Positions 1 to 9,965 of a stretch of 64,000 nt of DNA are shown here, piece after piece. The position numbers and the translations under genes were made by a program. The notes below the pieces were generated by a model. The model was not told where the DNA came from. It searched no databases and saw only the letters and a program-made list of their open reading frames with translations. This DNA is from DASSBG01 sp963800395 (GTDB taxonomy: Bacteria > Pseudomonadota > Gammaproteobacteria > Xanthomonadales > Rhodanobacteraceae): contig CAWDBD010000028.1 in the NCBI GenBank assembly GCA_963800395.1, positions 310,001-374,000 of the forward strand, in the 5' to 3' direction. Numbering within the stretch: position 1 is the stretch's first letter; the number at the start of each line of letters is the position of its first letter.

Positions 1-1837
1 GTGCCTGGTCGCCCTTGGTCAGCAGAATACTGGTCTGGGCATTGCCCTGCTCGTCCCAGTAACTGTAGAGCGAGTCAATCTCGAACCGCGCCTTGTTCTG
101 ATCCAGATACCTTTCCACCTTCAGAATGGACGGTGTCAGCTGGCGCAATTGATAATTGGCATTCAACTGGTAGTTCAGGCGCAGTTGGCGGGATTCGCCG
201 TCATCGAACATGTCAACCTTGGTCTGGGTCATGACAAAGACACTTGAGGCCAGAAGCAGCAACAGACCAAAGCCGGTCCAACGCGGATGACGCAAGGTCC
301 AGCTCACCAGATTGCCGTAACGTGAGCGCACCCGGGTGATCATGGATTCTCGCCCGATGAAGCGCGGCGCCGGAAGCCGGGCTGCGCACATCGGAACCAG
401 ACTGACCGCGACCAACCAGGAAGCCAGATGTGCAATGGACATGGAAATGGCGACCTGGGCAAGGAAGATGGAAATGTCGTTGGCCTCGCCAAAGATGTTG
501 GGCAGAAAAACCACGATGCTGGTGAAGGTTCCGGCAGCAATGGCAATGCCAACCGCCTGCGTGCCCTGGATGGCGGCGTACCACGGTCGATCAGGGTATT
601 TTTCGCGCCAGTGGTAGATGCTTTCGACCACGACAACGGCGTTGTCGACCAGCATGCCGGTGGCGAGCAGCAAGCCCATCATCGACAGTACGTTGAGACT
701 GACGCCGAGGAAATACATGCAGCCCAGCGTGATGGCATAGGAAAGCGGAATGGCAAGCGATACCATCAAGGTCGAGGGCCAGTCGCGCAGGAAGAAGAAC
801 AGCACCAGGACGGCGAGCCCGGTGCCCAGCAAGCCGGAGTGACCCAGTTCGCGCAAGGAGGTGGTCACACTGTCGGCCTGGCTTTCCATGACGTAGACGC
901 GCAAACCGTGAAGTTGCGGATCGTGACGGATTTGCTCCACCTCGTTCATCACCGCGGTTCCCACCGCCACCAGATTGGCAGTGCGTTCACGGTATATGTT
1001 CACGCCAATGGCCGGCTTGCCGTCCAGGCGACGTGCATAGTCGAGCCGTTCGGGCTGAATCCGGACGGTGGCAATGTCGCCCAGCACCAGGCCTTGCTTG
1101 TTGATTGGCAGGGACCGGATTGAGTCCAGTGATGACCAGTCACCTTGCGGCTGTACGCGATAACGCAGTCCACCCTCGCTCACCTGACCGGCAGACACGG
1201 CGAAATTGGCCTGCTTCAGGCGCTGGTACAGACTGTCCAGGCGAATGCCGTGGGCATTCAGACGGTCGGATGAAATCTCGATCTGGACCTCGGGCCGGCC
1301 AATACCCTGAATTTCCACCTTGGCCACGCCCGGAATACGCTCCAACGGTCTCTTCAGATGTCGCTCAAGCATGTCGTATGCAGTCGAAACCTTGCCCGAT
1401 TGACCGGACAGTCGCAGCTGCAGGATGGGTGCATCATTGGTAGAGAACTTCTGCACAAAATATCGCTGCACGTCACCGGGCAACTGGTCGCGGATGGCAT
1501 CGATCTTCTCGCGGGCCTGTACTGCCTTGATCGCGATGTCCACGTTCCAGTCGAATTCCATGAACACGGTGGCGCTGTCGGCACCGGACGTCGATTGCAT
1601 CCGCTTGACGCCAGGCAACGTGGCCAGTGCCTCCTCGACCGGCCGCGTGATGGTGCGCTCCACTTCGTCCGGGCTCGACCCGGGATAGGGAACCTGCACA
1701 AACAGGAACGGTGCATCTATGGCCGGAAACTGCTCCAGAGGCAGTCGCGTGGCCGCCAGCAGTCCGATCACGGTCATCGATACAAACAGCATGACGATGG
1801 TGACCGGTCGCTTCAGGCTCAGTTCGGCCAGGTTCAT
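1..1837 (-). CDS. RND efflux permease, second subunit (partial, runs off the left edge)
   Basis: About 612 N-terminal residues of a hydrophobe/amphiphile-type RND permease are visible; the C-terminal part lies outside the window. The protein starts MNLAELSLKRPVTI, as is typical of AcrB/MdtB-like pumps, with TM1 at about residues 10-30, a periplasmic porter region, and a TM block containing GMLVDNAVVVVES near residue 400. RND pumps use proton motive force to export drugs, metals or lipophilic compounds from the periplasm. The ATG overlaps the TGA of the upstream permease by 4 bp (ATGA), so the two are translationally coupled. Paired, non-identical permeases recall MdtBC heterotrimers. The substrate cannot be told from sequence. 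The VDN replaces the VDD seen in the partner. Confidence 0.9.
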   Translation of the reverse strand, partial: MNLAELSLKRPVTIVMLFVSMTVIGLLAATRLPLEQFPAIDAPFLFVQVPYPGSSPDEVERTITRPVEEALATLPGVKRMQSTSGADSATVFMEFDWNVDIAIKAVQAREKIDAIRDQLPGDVQRYFVQKFSTNDAPILQLRLSGQSGKVSTAYDMLERHLKRPLERIPGVAKVEIQGIGRPEVQIEISSDRLNAHGIRLDSLYQRLKQANFAVSAGQVSEGGLRYRVQPQGDWSSLDSIRSLPINKQGLVLGDIATVRIQPERLDYARRLDGKPAIGVNIYRERTANLVAVGTAVMNEVEQIRHDPQLHGLRVYVMESQADSVTTSLRELGHSGLLGTGLAVLVLFFFLRDWPSTLMVSLAIPLSYAITLGCMYFLGVSLNVLSMMGLLLATGMLVDNAVVVVESIYHWREKYPDRPWYAAIQGTQAVGIAIAAGTFTSIVVFLPNIFGEANDISIFLAQVAISMSIAHLASWLVAVSLVPMCAARLPAPRFIGRESMITRVRSRYGNLVSWTLRHPRWTGFGLLLLLASSVFVMTQTKVDMFDDGESRQLRLNYQLNANYQLRQLTPSILKVERYLDQNKARFEIDSLYSYWDEQGNAQTSILLTKGDQA

Positions 1838-4800
1838 GCGGAAGTCTCCGCAGGCAGTTCGGTCGGTGCACCGGCACCGTCGGGCGCAGCAGCGGACTGG
1901 TTTCGACGCTCGCCTCTTGCGGTGTACCAGGCGTCAGCACGCCGATCCAGCAGATCGTAGACCACAGGAATGACCAGCAGTGTCAGCAAGGTGGACACCG
2001 CCAGACCACCGATGACGGTGATCGCCATCGGCGCCCGTACCTCCGCGCCCTCACCGACGCCGATGGCCAAGGGCAGGAAGCCGATCAGCGTACACAGCGT
2101 GGTCATCACGATCGGACGCAGACGGGATTCGGCCGCTTGCGCAAGGGCGTCCAGCTTGGCCACGCCCTGCTCGCGCAGCTGGTTGACCCGATCGATCAGC
2201 ACGATCGCGTTCTTGACCACGATGCCAACCAGCATGATCAAGCCGATGAACACCACCACCGACAGACTGGAACCGGTCAGTTTCAGCGCGGCAATGGCGC
2301 CGACGGCGGCCAGCGGAATCGAAAACATGATCACCAGCGGATGCAGCAGTGACTCGAACTGCGAGGCCATCACCAGATAGACCAGGAAAATGGCCAGCGC
2401 CAGAGCAAACAGCAATGAGTTGACGGAGTCATGCAGCTCTTCACTCTGGCCACCGATGCTGGCGCTGACGCCGGCGGCCAGCGGATGCGCGGCGATCAGC
2501 GACCTGACTTCAGCGACAGCGCTGGCAAGATCACCATGGCTCAGGCCGGCAGACACGATGGCCACGCGCTCCTGGCTGATGCGATGGATTTCGCTGGGCC
2601 CCTCGGTGACCACGATGTTGGCCACGGCAGAAAGGCGAATCGGCGTCCCCGCAGTCTGCGCGAGACCATTGGCATCGTTGCCATCGGCGCCCAACCCGGC
2701 TGCATCGGCTGCAGTGCCTGCGCGGTTGCTGTCGCTGCTGACATAGCCGACCACCAGGTTGCGTATGTCGCTGAGCGAATTCCTGTCGCTGGGCCGGGCA
2801 CGCACCAGAACATCCACCTTGAGATCGCGGACGTTGTAACGGGTCGCCACCTCGCCCTTGACCCGATCCACCACGCGGTCGGCGATCTGTCTCGAGGTCA
2901 GACCAAGCGCAGCGGCACGGGCCTGATCGAAATGAATGCGGATTTCCGGGTAGCCGCCGGACACGGTGGATTCGATGTCGGTGAATCGCGGTGATTTCTG
3001 CATCAGGCCGGTCAGGCGCTCACCGGCCTGGCGTAACGCGTCCAGGTCGTAGCCATGCAATTCCACCTCCAGCGGTGCGGCGAAGCTGAACAGGCGCGGA
3101 CGCGAGAACTTCGCCTCGACATTCGGGTAATCGTGCAGCGATACACGCAGGCGTTTGATTTCGGCTGCTTCGGCGGACTTGCCGGCTCCGGGCGTGAGCG
3201 CTACCGACAAGCGCGCGATGTTTTCGCCCGATTCGGTGGGGTTGGCGTCCAGACGGGTGCCGTTGCCGGCGACACCGTAGATCGATGCCACGCCGGGGTC
3301 ACTGGCATGTTGCAGCGCCAGCGTGCGCACCAGCCTGTCAGTATTGGCCAGAGGCGTGCCCGGAGGCAGGATGGCAGTCATCTCGAAGCGGTTCTGTGCC
3401 AGCGGCGGAATCAGGTCCATGCCCAGGGTCGGCAACAGAGCCAGGCTTGCCAGCAGCAGCGCGCCGGCCGTGGCCAGTACGCGCCAGGGATGGGCAAGCG
3501 CACGTGGCAAAAGACGGTGGTAGCCGCGTGCCAGCCATGCGTAGGGTCGCATGACACCCTGGCCAACAAAGCCCAGCACGCGGCCCAGAATCCGGCCCAG
3601 GAATGCGAACGAACGCAGCCAGACCCAGGTCCACACCCTTGGCAAGACACCCAGCAGGCCATGCGGCCCTGGCGTCTGCGACTCCTCCTGGTAGGCCAGC
3701 GGAGAACGGCCCTTCAGCGCCGCCAGCATCGGGATCAGGGTCATGGCCACCAGCAGCGATATCAGCATGGCGAAGCTTATGGTCAGGGCCTGATCACGGA
3801 AAAGCTGTCCTGCCACACCACGCACGAAGACCAGCGGGAAGAACACCGCCACGGTGGTCAGTGTCGAGGCAGTGACTGCCATGCCCACCCCGCCAGCGCC
3901 GCGAATCGCCGACTGCAGGATGGAAGCGCCACGTTCGCGTTCGCGCGCGATGTTCTCCAGCACCACGATCGAATCATCGACCACCATGCCGGTAGCCAGC
4001 GCCAGTCCTCCCAGTGACATCACATTCAGCGAAAGACCGAACTGGTCCATGAAGAAGAAAGTGGCTATCAGGGATACCGGCAGCGACAGGGACACGATGA
4101 ACGTGCTCCAGCCGTGGCCAAGGAAAAAGAATATGATCAGGATCGCCAGCAAACCGCCAATCAGGGCGTCATTGCGTACTTCATCAAGCGCATGGCGAAT
4201 GAATACCGATTGGTCCTCGATCGTGGTGAGTGTGGCACCGCGCGGCAGCTGCTTGTCGATCCTGGCGAGTGCGTCGCGTACGCGTCCGGCCACCGCCACG
4301 GTGTTGGCATCGCCTTCCTTGTAAATCGCAAGTTCGATCGCTTCGTGGCCATCAATGCGCACTACACCCTGACGCTCCTTGAAACCCTGCTTTACCGTGG
4401 CAATATCGCCAAGCTGGATCGGCACGCCGTGATCGACCTTGATCAGAAGCTGGCGCATCTGCTCGAGGTTCTGGAACTGGTTGACCGTTCTGACCAGGAA
4501 TCGCTGGTTGCCCTGGTCCACCCGACCACCGGACAAGTTGACGTTTTCCTTGCTCAGGCGGTCGGCCACCTCGCTGACCTCGATGCCCAGACGAGCCAGC
4601 TTCTGCTGGTCGATATCGACCTGGATCTCATCCTCCAGACCGCCGCCGGTCTTGACTGCGGCCACACCCTCAATCGGCTCCAGGCGTTTTTTCAGTTCCT
4701 CGTCGGCAAAGCGGCGCAGGCGCTTGAGCGTGCTCTGGTCGGCGGCTGCAGCAGCCTTGTCACTGAGGCCGAGACGGATGATCGGATCGTTGGAAGGGTT

Positions 4801-5187
4801 GAATCGCAGCAGCAAGGGCCGTCGTGCCTGCTGCGGAAGCGTGAGGGTATCGAGCTTGTCGCGAACGTCCAGGCTGGCCATGTCCATGTCGGTGCCCCAG
4901 GCGAATTCCAGGATCACGTCAGACTGGCCTGAATGGGATACGGAATGGACCTTGCGCACGTTCTTGACCACGCCCATGGACTCCTCCACCGGGCGGGTCA
5001 CCAGCTTCTCCATCTCCAGCGGCGCTGCCCCCGGATATTCGGTACGCACAGTCAGGGTCGGATAGGCCAGATCGGGCAGCAGGTTGACCTTGAGGCCGGC
5101 CAGCCCGATCAGGCCGAACAGGACCAGGGTCAGCGTCAACATGCCGATGGTGACGCGCCGGCGGGTGGCAAGCTCGGGCAGATTCAT
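1834..5187 (-). CDS. RND efflux permease, first subunit
   Basis: A full-length inner-membrane RND (HAE1-like) transporter of 1117 residues. TM1 is at residues 12-30, followed by the conserved YPG and TRPVEE region, a TM4 signature GMVVDDSIVVLEN near residue 405 with the acidic pair typical of proton relay, and a second half repeating the layout. It is longer than most members (about 1030-1050). The extra length lies in the central cytoplasmic linker and in a Gly/Ala/Asp-rich insertion at roughly residues 800-835 within the second porter region. It is the middle gene of the adaptor-permease-permease operon, with 4-bp overlaps on both sides. Family assignment is secure; the substrate is not known. 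Confidence 0.95.
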   Translation of the reverse strand: MNLPELATRRRVTIGMLTLTLVLFGLIGLAGLKVNLLPDLAYPTLTVRTEYPGAAPLEMEKLVTRPVEESMGVVKNVRKVHSVSHSGQSDVILEFAWGTDMDMASLDVRDKLDTLTLPQQARRPLLLRFNPSNDPIIRLGLSDKAAAAADQSTLKRLRRFADEELKKRLEPIEGVAAVKTGGGLEDEIQVDIDQQKLARLGIEVSEVADRLSKENVNLSGGRVDQGNQRFLVRTVNQFQNLEQMRQLLIKVDHGVPIQLGDIATVKQGFKERQGVVRIDGHEAIELAIYKEGDANTVAVAGRVRDALARIDKQLPRGATLTTIEDQSVFIRHALDEVRNDALIGGLLAILIIFFFLGHGWSTFIVSLSLPVSLIATFFFMDQFGLSLNVMSLGGLALATGMVVDDSIVVLENIARERERGASILQSAIRGAGGVGMAVTASTLTTVAVFFPLVFVRGVAGQLFRDQALTISFAMLISLLVAMTLIPMLAALKGRSPLAYQEESQTPGPHGLLGVLPRVWTWVWLRSFAFLGRILGRVLGFVGQGVMRPYAWLARGYHRLLPRALAHPWRVLATAGALLLASLALLPTLGMDLIPPLAQNRFEMTAILPPGTPLANTDRLVRTLALQHASDPGVASIYGVAGNGTRLDANPTESGENIARLSVALTPGAGKSAEAAEIKRLRVSLHDYPNVEAKFSRPRLFSFAAPLEVELHGYDLDALRQAGERLTGLMQKSPRFTDIESTVSGGYPEIRIHFDQARAAALGLTSRQIADRVVDRVKGEVATRYNVRDLKVDVLVRARPSDRNSLSDIRNLVVGYVSSDSNRAGTAADAAGLGADGNDANGLAQTAGTPIRLSAVANIVVTEGPSEIHRISQERVAIVSAGLSHGDLASAVAEVRSLIAAHPLAAGVSASIGGQSEELHDSVNSLLFALALAIFLVYLVMASQFESLLHPLVIMFSIPLAAVGAIAALKLTGSSLSVVVFIGLIMLVGIVVKNAIVLIDRVNQLREQGVAKLDALAQAAESRLRPIVMTTLCTLIGFLPLAIGVGEGAEVRAPMAITVIGGLAVSTLLTLLVIPVVYDLLDRRADAWYTARGERRNQSAAAPDGAGAPTELPAETSA

Positions 5188-6371
5188 GAACGCGGATCCG
5201 CCTGGCTGGCCGATACGGCGGGCGCACTGTCGAGAATCTGCACTGCCGCGCCGTCACGTACCGCATTGCGGCCCAGCGTGATCACCTGGTCGCCCGGCTT
5301 CAGACCATCGCGAATCTCCACCTGCGAGTCGTTGCTGTAGCCCAGCTTGACCGTACGGCGGTGAGCCACCAACAGCGGCACGGCAGGCTTGTGCTCGGCT
5401 GCCATGGCATCGCCCGGCAGCGGCTTGGGCATGCTCACGGGTGCCGGATCGCCCGGCTCCACCAGGAATACCGCCGTTTCGCCGTCCTCTTCCACCAACG
5501 CAGTGCGCGGGATCACCAGTGCATCACGTCGCTGGTCGTGCACGATGCGCAGGCGGGCAAACATGCCCGGCCGCAAGCTGCCGCCGGGATCGGAAAACTC
5601 GGTGGTGACGCGGAAGGTGCCGGTGCCGGCATCGATAACCGGCGCGACCCGCGCCACCCTGCCCTCGAAATGCCTGCCAGGCAACGCGTCCACCGCCAGG
5701 CCCACGGTCTGATCAACCTTGAGCGTACCCAATTCGCTTTCGGGTACGTTGAGCACGGCTTGCAACGGCTGCATGTCGACAATGTGGAACAGCGTGTCGT
5801 TCTGCTTGACCGGGTTGCCCAGTTTTACCTCACGACGCGAAATGACGCCGGCAATGGGCGCCACGATGCGGGTATAGGACAAGCGCACACGAGCACCCTC
5901 ATAGGCGGCACGCTGGCTTTCGTACTCGTAGCGCGCCTGATCAAAGTCCCGCTGCGGAATCAGATGGCGCGTGATCGAGCGTTTGGCATACTCGTAATTG
6001 GCCTTGGCCTTGCGCATCAGTGCTGCGCTCTGTTCCATCTCCGCACGCGCATCCCGATCATCAAGCTGTGCCAGGAGCTGGCCCTTGTTCACCGGCATGC
6101 CCTCCTCGGCTGACATTTGCAGCAACACACCGGTGGTCTTGGCCACCACGTCGGCCTCTGCAACCGCCTCCAGGGTCGCGGTGCCGGTAAAGCTTGCATC
6201 CATCGGGGCGCGGGTGGCCACGGCCGCTTCGACCGGTATGCGGGTCACCGCGGCATCAGCATCCTTGTTGCCCTTGTGGCTGCAGGCGGTGAGCAGCAGA
6301 CACGTCGCAAGAAATGCCAGGCTTGGCAGACGGATGGCGAAGGACGGCTGGGTGCGGGTACGGGAAGTCAT
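5184..6371 (-). CDS. RND periplasmic adaptor (membrane fusion protein) lipoprotein
   Basis: This is the periplasmic adaptor that bridges an RND pump to an outer-membrane channel. It has 395 residues and begins with a lipoprotein signal (LLLTAC, lipidated Cys about 30). A biotinyl-lipoyl half motif (VVAKTTGVLLQM), a short helical hairpin (about 105-165), the second lipoyl half (RIVAPIAGVISRR), and beta-barrel and membrane-proximal domains follow. A Pro/Met-rich loop at about residues 310-340 is unusual. It is the first gene of the operon and its stop overlaps the permease ATG by 4 bp. No outer-membrane factor is encoded beside it, so a TolC-like channel must come from elsewhere or from beyond the window edge. 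Confidence 0.93.
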   Translation of the reverse strand: MTSRTRTQPSFAIRLPSLAFLATCLLLTACSHKGNKDADAAVTRIPVEAAVATRAPMDASFTGTATLEAVAEADVVAKTTGVLLQMSAEEGMPVNKGQLLAQLDDRDARAEMEQSAALMRKAKANYEYAKRSITRHLIPQRDFDQARYEYESQRAAYEGARVRLSYTRIVAPIAGVISRREVKLGNPVKQNDTLFHIVDMQPLQAVLNVPESELGTLKVDQTVGLAVDALPGRHFEGRVARVAPVIDAGTGTFRVTTEFSDPGGSLRPGMFARLRIVHDQRRDALVIPRTALVEEDGETAVFLVEPGDPAPVSMPKPLPGDAMAAEHKPAVPLLVAHRRTVKLGYSNDSQVEIRDGLKPGDQVITLGRNAVRDGAAVQILDSAPAVSASQADPRS

Positions 6372-6389
6372 GGCGCAGACCTACTCAGT

Positions 6390-6415
6390 TGGTGTGCTGG
6401 TATGGTAGTACACCA
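6390..6415 (-). promoter_or_regulatory. candidate operator/promoter of the RND efflux operon
   Basis: Imperfect inverted repeat 19-44 bp upstream of the adaptor ATG: arms TGGTGTGCT (6390-6398) and AGTACACCA (6407-6415) match at 8 of 9 positions with an 8-bp spacer. It overlaps a weak -10-like TACCAT (6407-6402, minus strand), with TTGCGT (6431-6426) 18 bp further upstream. This is where a local repressor would be expected for an efflux operon, but no regulator gene is adjacent. Inference from position and symmetry only. Confidence 0.4.
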
Positions 6416-6791
6416 CCTCAATAGAACGCAAGTGCGCTGTGCAGGCATGATCCCCGCCACGGAAACGGGCCAAAAAGCAATCAAACGGCGGAGGGGGGAT
6501 GGCCCGGACGCGGATGGTCCGGACCGGACGCGATCATGGGCAACCCTCCACGGCGTTCGCACGGACGCACAGAAACCCGGCCTCGAACCTTTGGACCCTC
6601 AGGAACACATCACAACGACAACCGGGCCCGGCGTGGGACCGGACCCGGAAATTATCGTACGCAGTACATCGGGCTGTTGCGGCTCAGGAGTCCCGTCAAA
6701 ATCGGTGAATTCGCCACCTTGCAACGCTGCAGTCGCAAGGGTGCGCCTGCTAACCTCCGCAGCTCAAGTCCGTTGCAACAACAGCATCGGA
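6416..6791. other. intergenic, nothing recognised
   Basis: About 375 bp between the efflux promoter and the end of the ester hydrolase gene. No convincing gene, terminator hairpin or repeat was seen. Confidence 0.5.
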
Positions 6792-8759
6792 TCAATTCTC
6801 GCTGTCATGCACGACCGGAAGCTCAACGTAGCTGGCATGCTGCGGCGAGTGATAGATGCGCTGCTCGGCCTTCCGGTAGTCGCCCGGCTTGGCCTTGAGA
6901 ATATTGGGCACAAAAGTCTGCGGGTTGCGATCGTAGAGCGGGAACCAGCTTGACTGCACCTGCACCATGATCCGGTGGCCGGGTTCGAACACGTGATTGG
7001 CAGTGGGCAGCGGGAAGCTGTACGGCAACGGTGTATCACTCTGGATGGCGCGCCCCTGCTGGTAGCCCTGTCGATAGCGCCCGCGCAGGATGTCCATGGA
7101 CACGGGCAGCTGATAGCCACCCATTTCGGCTTGCGACGGAACCTGGTCGGGGTACACGTCGATCAGCTTGACCACCCAGTCGCTGTCGCTGCCGCTGGTG
7201 GAGGCGATCAGGTGCACCCGGGGTTCGCCACTGATTCGTACCGGCTGCTTCAGCACGTCCGTCTGATAGACCATGACGTCGGTACGGCCGGACGCCCAGC
7301 GCTGATCGTCCACCAGCCATTGCGGCCAGGTCAGGCCATTGCCGTAGCCGATCGGCTGGATCGGACGAGCGCGGAAGGGCACCGGCTTGGCCGGATCGGA
7401 GATGTATTCGTCATAGTCCGCCGCCGCAGCCTTGGGTGCTTCAAAGCCAAGCGCATGGTCAGCTTGCAGAAACAAAGCGGTTTTGTCGATGCGGCAGCCA
7501 CGGCGACAGCCAGCAGGCCAGGAGTCCAGTTTCTGCCAGTGGTCGGCGCCGGTGACATAGGCGTTGACCGGTGCGACGTCCATGGCTGGGCTGTCGCTCT
7601 TCAAGTAGTGGGCGAGGAAGGGGCGCAGGATTTTCTGACGGAAATACTTCGCCGTGTCACTGCCGAATTGCAGCGCCCCCAATGAACGGCCATCACCGAT
7701 TTCCTGGCCGTGATTCCATGGACCCATGACCAGGTAGACGTTGTTGTTGCCGGTGTCCTTGGGCTCGATAGCCTTGTACACGGCGATGGCACCGTAGATA
7801 TCTTCCTGGTCCCACAGACTGCCGACCAGCATCACCGGCACCTTCAGCGGCTGGCCGGCGAGGATGCGGTCCATGGCCTGGTCCTGCCAGAAGGCATCGT
7901 AGGCCGGATGCGCCAGGATCTTTTTCCAGAACCCCAACTGCTGCATGCCGTGGGCACGTGCCAGCGCATCGGCCGATCCGGCCTGCATGTAGAGGTCATA
8001 GTCGTCGTGGTGACCACTCCACCACTTGAAGTGGTTGTCGCGACTGGCGGTCTGCTCGTACATGTACGGCATGTTCTGCTGCCGGAAGGCGCCGTGGTGG
8101 TACCAGTCGTCACCCATCCAGCCGTCAACCATGGGATTCATCGGCACCGAGACTTTCAGCGCCGGGTGCGGGTTGACGATGGCCATCAGCGGTTCGAAGC
8201 CATCATAGGAGATGCCGATGATGCCGACCTTGCCGTTGCTCTCCGGAACATGTTTCACCAGCCAGTCGATGGTGTCCCATGTATCGGTGGAATCGTCCAC
8301 CGGGGTAGGATTCTGCGGCCCGCTGAGCGGGCGATTCATGACGTAGTCGCCTTCGGAGCCGTACTTGCCGCGCACGTCCTGAACGACACGGATATAGCCG
8401 TCCTCGACAATTACATCGGCGGCGTTGTCGTAGCCCTGCAGCGCCATACCGAGATTCGGGCTGTGCGCATGCGAGGTCAGTTCATCGGCGTTGTAGGGCG
8501 TGCGCGTCAGCAGGATGCCGGCATCCCTGGCACCACGCGGCACCAGGATCACCGTATGCAGCTTGACCCCGTCGCGCATCGGTATCATCACTTCACGGCG
8601 TTGATAACTGAAACTGGATGTGTCGGGATGAAAATCCGCCGGGGTCTCGCTCGGATAGGACGGATACTTTGGTGGTGGGGCCGCCTGCGCCAAGGCGATC
8701 GTGACCACGCTGGCAGCCAGGAGAAACACGCCCCGGACACTCATATCGACTACTCTCAT
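6792..8759 (-). CDS. alpha-amino-acid ester hydrolase (CocE/NonD, S15-like)
   Basis: An exported serine hydrolase of the CocE/NonD family, closest in character to the alpha-amino-acid ester hydrolases of Xanthomonas and Acetobacter, which hydrolyse and transfer alpha-amino acyl groups, including on beta-lactams. A signal peptide ends near LAQA. With this start, the triad is Ser184 (GISYDG), Asp317 (LWDQED) and His350 (PWNHG). The acidic cluster that binds the substrate alpha-amino group is present (Asp218, Glu319, Asp320). Spacing between these residues matches my recollection of the Xanthomonas citri enzyme. A C-terminal jelly-roll domain with FPLYDRNPQ follows. ATG at 8759 was chosen because GGGAGA lies 8 bp upstream; a TTG two codons earlier is possible. 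The physiological substrate is probably a peptide or amino-acid ester. Confidence 0.9.
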   Translation of the reverse strand: MRVVDMSVRGVFLLAASVVTIALAQAAPPPKYPSYPSETPADFHPDTSSFSYQRREVMIPMRDGVKLHTVILVPRGARDAGILLTRTPYNADELTSHAHSPNLGMALQGYDNAADVIVEDGYIRVVQDVRGKYGSEGDYVMNRPLSGPQNPTPVDDSTDTWDTIDWLVKHVPESNGKVGIIGISYDGFEPLMAIVNPHPALKVSVPMNPMVDGWMGDDWYHHGAFRQQNMPYMYEQTASRDNHFKWWSGHHDDYDLYMQAGSADALARAHGMQQLGFWKKILAHPAYDAFWQDQAMDRILAGQPLKVPVMLVGSLWDQEDIYGAIAVYKAIEPKDTGNNNVYLVMGPWNHGQEIGDGRSLGALQFGSDTAKYFRQKILRPFLAHYLKSDSPAMDVAPVNAYVTGADHWQKLDSWPAGCRRGCRIDKTALFLQADHALGFEAPKAAAADYDEYISDPAKPVPFRARPIQPIGYGNGLTWPQWLVDDQRWASGRTDVMVYQTDVLKQPVRISGEPRVHLIASTSGSDSDWVVKLIDVYPDQVPSQAEMGGYQLPVSMDILRGRYRQGYQQGRAIQSDTPLPYSFPLPTANHVFEPGHRIMVQVQSSWFPLYDRNPQTFVPNILKAKPGDYRKAEQRIYHSPQHASYVELPVVHDSEN

Positions 8760-8987
8760 GCTCAATTCTCCCGTGATTTGTTTAACGCTGGGTCAACGGT
8801 GAAATACATCATGTCGACGCAAACTGGTTGCGTATTCTGTCTGCACCAAACCCCCGCAGACTGCATGGGCAAGATCCGCACAGATCACTTTACTTTACGT
8901 TCGCAAGCACCTGATCTCATTCAATACTTCCGCGTTGAACAGTGTCATCTGGAAATATCGGAACGTCATCACTCACCCTGCCCTGCC

Positions 8988-9171
8988 CTAGCCCGCATTA
9001 TTCACCAACCTTCTACTGCGCCGGCCCAATGACACGCCCGGTGCGGCTTTCGCTTGGTCGCAGTGCTCGACGTAGTGTCGGCTACGCCTGCGCACTGCCA
9101 GGGCGCGAAAGCCACGCCGGACATGCCCTTGAACCGGCTCGCTACCAACGCTGATGAATAATCCGGGCTAG
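8988..9171. repeat. 184-bp inverted-repeat element, copy 1
   Basis: A non-coding element bounded by CTAGCCCGCATTATTCA on the left and the complementary TGAATAATCCGGGCTAG on the right (one mismatch in 17). Inside, GGCTTTCGC and GCGAAAGCC arms with flanking matches form a long imperfect hairpin. A second copy of the same length lies at 19299-19482 in the opposite orientation. No transposase is encoded, so it resembles a MITE. CTAG at each tip may be part of the repeat or a target duplication. Confidence 0.85.
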
Positions 9172-9249
9172 GGACTACCTGCTCATGCCGACAATCAGAC
9201 TGCTTGGGCTTGCCAGCTCTGTCCGCGCAGACTCATGGGGCTAGTCAGT

Positions 9250-9660
9250 TCATCCCTGGCTGTCCGCTTTGGCAGCCGGGAACATGGCAAGGGTCGGCAT
9301 CCATTTTCCGCTGACGCGATTTTCCTGTTCAATGCCATGACGACCAGCGGCCATCGAAGCCGCCTTGTGCGCGGCCTTGTGCGGGACCTGCCAAAGCTCT
9401 TGGGTGGAGAAATATGACAGCCCGCGCACGAAGCCCACGGCGCCGGACTTGGAGTCCTCGGGTATCGGTTCGCGGTCCACGCCCCGGGCGACGTGCAGCG
9501 GCGTCCACAAGCCGCCAGTAGCGTCAGTTTCGAGGCAGAGAAAATAGTTTTCCGCCTCGACCGGCTGAACGTCGTCGCTGATACAACTCGCCCCGTACTT
9601 GATCATCTCGCCGGGGTACATCTTCAGGGCCACACCTGGGCCGAATTTCAATGCCATGCT
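9250..9660 (-). CDS. hypothetical protein
   Basis: A 136-residue protein that I do not recognise. It starts MALKFGPG and contains GLWTPLHVARG and a basic/alanine-rich stretch (HKAAHKAASMAAGRHG), with no signal peptide or membrane segment. The ATG at 9660 is preceded by CTGGAAACC, a modest ribosome binding site; the frame stays open upstream to 9822 and an ATG at 9714 is an alternative. It is flanked by a repeat element and by the CsbD-like gene. That it is a real gene is only moderately certain. Confidence 0.45.
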   Translation of the reverse strand, partial: SMALKFGPGVALKMYPGEMIKYGASCISDDVQPVEAENYFLCLETDATGGLWTPLHVARGVDREPIPEDSKSGAVGFVRGLSYFSTQELWQVPHKAAHKAASMAAGRHGIEQENRVSGKWMPTLAMFPAAKADSQG

Positions 9661-9965
9661 GGTTTCCAGAGTATCGATGAGAAAAGACCGTGCCCCATCG
9701 TATCTGTTCCGCATGACAATTGCCGGCCTTTCGAGCTGCAAAGTCGTACATGCGAGAATGGTTCGTCTCCGAACGCGACGTGCGGACGGGAGATCGACGC
9801 GCCTGCGTGGGCAAGCTGCCAAGGCGGCACAAGGCGCAATTGGCGATCAGGAAATGACGAGTCTCCCGATCAGTGGGAACGAGCAACCAGTAAATATGCC
9901 CGTTCCCCGTCTGCTCCGGCTGACTCGATCGCCGTTTCGTGGCGTGCGCCAGCCGTCCATCGATG
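9661..9965. other. intergenic, nothing recognised
   Basis: About 300 bp between two minus-strand genes. If the longer start at 9714 is used for the left gene, part of this is coding. No hairpin or repeat was found. Confidence 0.4.

Noticed and set aside
8988..9171. A complete insertion sequence
   Set aside because: Only 184 bp with no transposase reading frame; treated as a MITE-like element.
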